DNA of 64,000 nucleotides from Anaspis maculata (taxonomy: Eukaryota > Arthropoda > Insecta > Coleoptera > Scraptiidae). A program made the position numbers and the translations under genes. This document shows positions 60,639 to 64,000 of the stretch, in pieces. The stretch lies in assembly GCA_949128115.1 (NCBI GenBank), contig OX421965.1:11749420-11813419 (forward strand). Direction: 5' to 3'. The notes under the pieces were generated by a model. That model was not told where the DNA came from, did not search any database, and worked only from the letters and a program-made list of their open reading frames with translations. Position 1 is the stretch's first letter, and each line of letters opens with the position of its first letter.

Positions 60639-62427
60639 TTAGCGAAGATTAATTGAATTGAAATTTATTTCAAACGAAAAATAAGCATTCTGCCTCTTTG
60701 TTTTACCGTAGTTGGTCGGCGGCGGCAAAATCATTTTTATATCAAATTGCGAGATAATTGCTGTATCAGGAATGTCTGGGAAAAAAAACTTTCCATCAAC
60801 TTTCTTACTTCTTCGTAGGAAAGTGATTTCACACTCATTTTCATCCGTCAGCGCTGTCAGCAATTGTCCGATAAAGTAAACTGTCTTCGATTTAGGGTTT
60901 TCAGGTTCGAATTCGGTTAAGACGTAGTCCCCCACTTCAGGAGTCCTCTCCAACTCCTCGAAGGCCGTCGGATCTACCTCAACCATGTAGTCAGATTCGT
61001 CTGACTTCCACTCAGCTTCTTCTTTTCCTTCGTCGTCGTCGCTTTCATGAATCTTTCGCTTGACTGCTTTCTTTTTTTGTTTTTCCACCGAAGTTTGTTT
61101 TTTATTCTGCCTGCTTTCCAATTCATCTTTTTCAGGAGTGTCCGTTGGTATCATACTTCTTCCTTTTCTTCGACCTTGGCGCATTTGCTTTCTTGCTTCA
61201 GCCTTAGGATAACCTCGCATCTCTTCTGGACTTATGAAGCGACCATCAGCAACATTTTGCGAGGTGCTCGCATCTATCAGATCTTGGAGAGGAGGAGGGG
61301 TTTGGTGTCCCGAAACCAAGTCAGGTGCAGGTCGGTCGGTTACAGAACTTGGCAAAAAGTCAAGTTCTGTGAAAACATCGCGATCGTAAGGAAATATTCC
61401 GCATTTCTTGAAGGCAGATGTTATATTCGCAGGTGTCATTGCTTTGTTATAGGCTTCTCCTACACAAGCAGCGACTTCGTATATTGACAATGGTTTCCCA
61501 GGATGCTGCATAAGCCAGCTATCTACAGCAGCATTGTAAGCCAGGTTGAATGGCTTGAACAGTCCAACATCCAGAGGCTGTAACTTGTTAGTGGAGTGAG
61601 GAGGAAATGTGAGGATTGTAACCCCGTGGGCTTTTGCAAGATTCAAGACGTTGATTGATAGATGGCTTTCATGATTATCATACAGCAAGAGAGTAGGAGT
61701 TTCGTTTGAACTGCAGGCGTATTTGATAAAGTGCTCAATAACTTTCAAAAACAATTCTGAATTCATCCAACCAGATGGTGCCGCTAATCCCAACGTACCA
61801 GGGGGAGCTCCTGCGATCATGTGCTCCTTAAAATGAACTCGGGGGAAAACCATCGCAGGAGGAAGGTGATTCCCTGCCGCACTGATGATCGCACAGGTTG
61901 TCACCAGTGTCCCTTTTTCACCACTGGTAACCTTGTTGACCTGTTTGACCCCTTTCACAGCTAACACCTTGGCTGATTTTTGGACTGTAACGGTTGCAGT
62001 TTCGTCGAGGTTATATATCCGCGTGCCATCACAAAACCTCTCATGCCGATTTATCACATCATGCAAATTATTTAAAAAAGTGTTCACATTATGTGGATTA
62101 AAGGATGTAGCACGGGCCAAACTGCATCCCTCTGGAGTTCTCAGCGAAATGTTGGGATGTCGCCTCATGAAATTCCGGATCCATTCTTCACCTGCGGTTT
62201 CATTGGTTTGCCAACTTGGAGGTATTTTAATGTTATTTGTCGTTGCCATTTCATAGGCCAATTTCCTGCAGTCAACAAGAGATAAACCATAGAACATCTG
62301 GGAACATCTGATGATGTAATCAGCAAAAGAATTCTCTTGCTCCTGAGTAAAGACTCGATTCACGTCATAATGGGGAGTATATCGAATTGAAGCGTTTTCG
62401 TTGGCGGCTTTCTTTTTTTTTACATAC
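60639..62427 (-). CDS. pogo/Tigger transposase, exon 2 (DNA-binding end plus DDE domain)
   Basis: Exon 2 begins after an AATTATAG acceptor and continues the exon 1 frame (AG plus G makes Arg, then YVKKKK). It contains a CENP-B/Tc5-type helix-turn-helix region (WIRNFMRRHPNISLRTPEG) and a DDE_1 nuclease domain. Catalytic candidates are D in YNLDETATV (about residue 189 of the joined protein), D in LLLYDNHESH (about 298) and D in LQPLDVGLFKPF (about 334), giving DD35D spacing. A basic, acidic-flanked tail with KKKAVKRKIHESDDDE is a plausible nuclear localisation signal. The joined protein is about 643 residues, a normal length for Tigger/pogo transposases. No stop or frameshift seen. It would cut and reinsert the element at TA sites. 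Confidence 0.92.
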
Positions 62428-62485
62428 CTATAATTAAAATGTGCCACCTAACTATTCAGGTCCTACCTTGTAGTCATCATCTTAC
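62428..62485 (-). other. 58-bp intron of the pogo transposase
   Basis: The donor AAG/GTAAGA and acceptor TTATAG/G recreate a continuous reading frame and complete the helix-turn-helix domain. The length is at the short end for insect introns. A continuous unspliced frame would start at 62447 and lose the N-terminal DNA-binding domain. Confidence 0.82.
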
Positions 62486-62628
62486 CTTGCCAAGGTTTGA
62501 AAACTCAGAGATTCTGCTTTTGCTACTGATCTGATGCTGCGCCCGGTTAAAACAGCTTCAACTGCCCTCCGCATCGTTTCCTCGGAAAACATTCGAATGT
62601 TAGTTTTCCTTGGTGGATTTCTAGGCAT
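62486..62628 (-). CDS. pogo/Tigger transposase, exon 1 (HTH_psq DNA-binding domain)
   Basis: 47 codons and two bases on the minus strand, starting MPRNPPRKTNIRMFSEETMR. The segment RRAVEAVLTGRSIRSVAKAE followed by SLSFQTLARYVKKKK across the intron is a Pipsqueak-type helix-turn-helix (recognition-helix pattern S.RSVAK....S.QTL.RYV). It would bind element ends, perhaps the GGTAACAGTGAGAC sites. The ATG at 62628 precedes a short basic N-terminus as expected for the family. Confidence 0.88.
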
Positions 62629-62757
62629 TTTGATGGTCAATGAATTTCAAAAGCAACATGAAGATTTTGAAAATGACTTCAATGATTTCTAAAACAAAAT
62701 TTAAAAGCTGCAAAATTTGTTCAACATAATTGCCAACATTATGGTTTATAGTTTATA

Positions 62758-63120
62758 CAGCGGCTTGCCATACTGATATTTTGTTGTTGTGAGTAGGCGG
62801 TGTAGCCAACAGTTTTAGCGAGTGTTTAGAGTTATTCAAGAACTTCGAATACTTAAAATTGAAGTTTAGTATGGAATCATGTTTCAGATTTGAAGTAATA
62901 TGGGTAACAGTGAGACGCATGGGTAACAGTGAGACATGTCTCACTGTTACCCACTTGAAATCGTCTCACTGTTACCCATATGATTTCAAAGCAGAAACAT
63001 GATTCCATACTAACCTCCAATTGTATTCGAAGTTCTTGAATGACTCTTAACACTCGCCAATACTGCTGGCTACACCGCCATACACACAACAATAAAATAT
63101 CAGTATGCCAAGGTGGTGTA
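62758..63120. repeat. Palindrome in the right subterminal region of the pogo element
   Basis: Arms 62758-62935 and about 62945-63120 are inverted copies (TGCCATACTGATATTTTGTT / AACAATAAAATATCAGTATG), meeting at a cluster of the GGTAACAGTGAGAC sites at 62901-62977. It makes the two element ends structurally unequal. Confidence 0.82.
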
Positions 63121-64000
63121 TACACCACCGATTTAGGAGCAAAATAATTACTTTGTTGCAACTTTTATGAGCCGGCCATTGAACCTCGAACACTGAAAGC
63201 ATCTCCGGCGCACACACTGGATTAGTGGGGGGGTCGAAGTGATGCCAAATCACATGCTTAGTGACATCTCTAAAATGCAAGTGGAACTAGAGATATTTCA
63301 AATGTCTCACTGTTCCCCGTGTCTCACTGTTACCCAGTCTCCCCTACATAAGTATATTCACTACGTCTGCTAAGTGGCATTTTGTATCATCAAATGCAAG
63401 GTATGTACAGTATTTACCAGTTAGTGTCCGGACTATCTATGTTTTTTTCAAATAGATCGTTTTAGTCTTTCAACCCATATAACTCAAGAACCATCACTAG
63501 GAAAAAATTCCAAAACGTGTTATTTTTTTGATATTTAATTCTTTATACATTCCCTGAATGGTTTTGCTCTACATGGAACATTAAGCAAATGGCATGGTAT
63601 GGAAAAAATCGATTTTTGGGGATTCTTCGGGACATCAAGTATCAATTTGAAAGGTCAAGGAAAAGTACCATTTTGGAGTTGGTGACTTCTAGACAAAACT
63701 GTGATACCGAATGTTGAATTGGCTTTCCACCACACATGTAAAACACATTGAAATCCGCACATTTGCTGTCCACGTTACAGCCCCCGCACTAATACAATGC
63801 TAATACTATGCAGATTGTTCCGTAAAATCCGGAAATAAATTTTGAGCAATTTTCACTGCGTTCTTCAAGACGCTGTATCTCAAAGACAATTGACTACAAA
63901 GTAATTAATTTGGTACTGATCTCTTGAGAATTGAACGGGCTACATTTGCTTCGCTGGTGTTTGTGTTCTAAAGGTGATAGTTTACAAGTTATTCAGAAAA

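Larger units (their letters stand above)
60241..63344 (-). mobile_element. Apparently autonomous pogo/Tigger transposon (3104 bp)
   Basis: Perfect 26-bp TIRs beginning GGGGAGACTGGGTAACAGTG, flanked by TA at 60239-60240 and 63345-63346. It encodes one spliced transposase on the minus strand. About ten copies of the 14-mer GGTAACAGTGAGAC (either strand, some with one mismatch) cluster in the subterminal regions, at about 60251, 60425, 60451, 60472 on one side and 62901, 62919, 62937, 62963, 63304, 63321 on the other; these are likely transposase binding sites. Perfect TIRs and an intact frame suggest recent activity. Confidence 0.93.
59599..64000. repeat. Long inverted repeat interrupted at its centre by the pogo element
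   Basis: The left arm 59599-60238 and right arm 63347-64000 are inverted copies: for example GGTGATAGTTTACAAGTTAT at the window end against ATAAATTGTAAACTATCACC at about 59608, and GTGCGGATTTCGATGTGTTT (59831) against AACACATTGAAATCCGCAC (63740). The right arm runs off the window end, so the true length is unknown. Without the pogo element this would be a palindrome of at least 1.3 kb with a loop of about 30 bp. Confidence 0.85.

Noticed and set aside
61047..62256. Plus-strand frames opposite the pogo transposase
   Set aside because: Antisense shadows of the transposase.

Overview
The window looks like an insect nuclear genome segment, AT-rich and dominated by transposable elements. Support comes from host exons with canonical GT/AG junctions and exact phase joins, an insect-type salt-inducible kinase, a pogo-type transposon with a spliced transposase, a CR1-like LINE, Ty3/gypsy-type solo LTRs, and frequent TAGGTAC/TACCTA-type short motifs common in hemipteran and lepidopteran genomes. 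Order-level placement is a guess; Hemiptera would fit. All identities and repeat boundaries were read by eye.

Host genes. (1) A Sik2 (salt-inducible kinase) orthologue lies on the minus strand. Its first coding exon is at 31178-31309 and the next at 1985-2101, separated by one intron of about 29 kb filled with repeats; later exons lie left of the window. (2) A second minus-strand gene has its terminal coding exon at 56689-56987 and a preceding exon at 58341-58527, joined in matching phase. It resembles GPATCH2/GPATCH2L-type proteins only weakly. The rest of the real coding capacity belongs to transposons: a 5'-truncated LINE reverse transcriptase (46825-49254) and an apparently intact two-exon pogo/Tigger transposase (60639-62628).

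Repeat landscape, left to right. 4.6-7.0 kb and 11.6-13.7 kb hold two copies of one long direct repeat. 7.3-8.0 kb is a DNA transposon with a perfect TIR and 8-bp TSD. 9.0-10.6 kb holds a foldback element and a solo LTR. 14.3-19.3 kb is a composite inverted-repeat element with a 300-bp palindrome and an alternating 259/267-bp higher-order tandem array. 20-27 kb holds several foldbacks and a solo LTR. 27.6-29.0 kb is a hAT element. 32-45 kb is a set of nested palindromes, including one of about 8 kb, ending in a solo LTR split by 3.7 kb of further elements. 45.7-49.3 kb is a hAT element split by the LINE. 50-56.6 kb carries solo LTRs and small MITEs. 59-64 kb is a long inverted repeat with the pogo element exactly at its centre.

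Unifying theme. At least nine elements share termini of the type TA-CAGGGTG...CACCCTG-TA (or a close variant). Repeatedly an element sits at or near the apex (loop) of a larger palindrome, so the palindromes are built like nested shells. Either these transposons prefer cruciform tips, or flanking DNA becomes inverted-duplicated around them. Several insertion events can be ordered because one palindrome arm preserves the empty site of the other.
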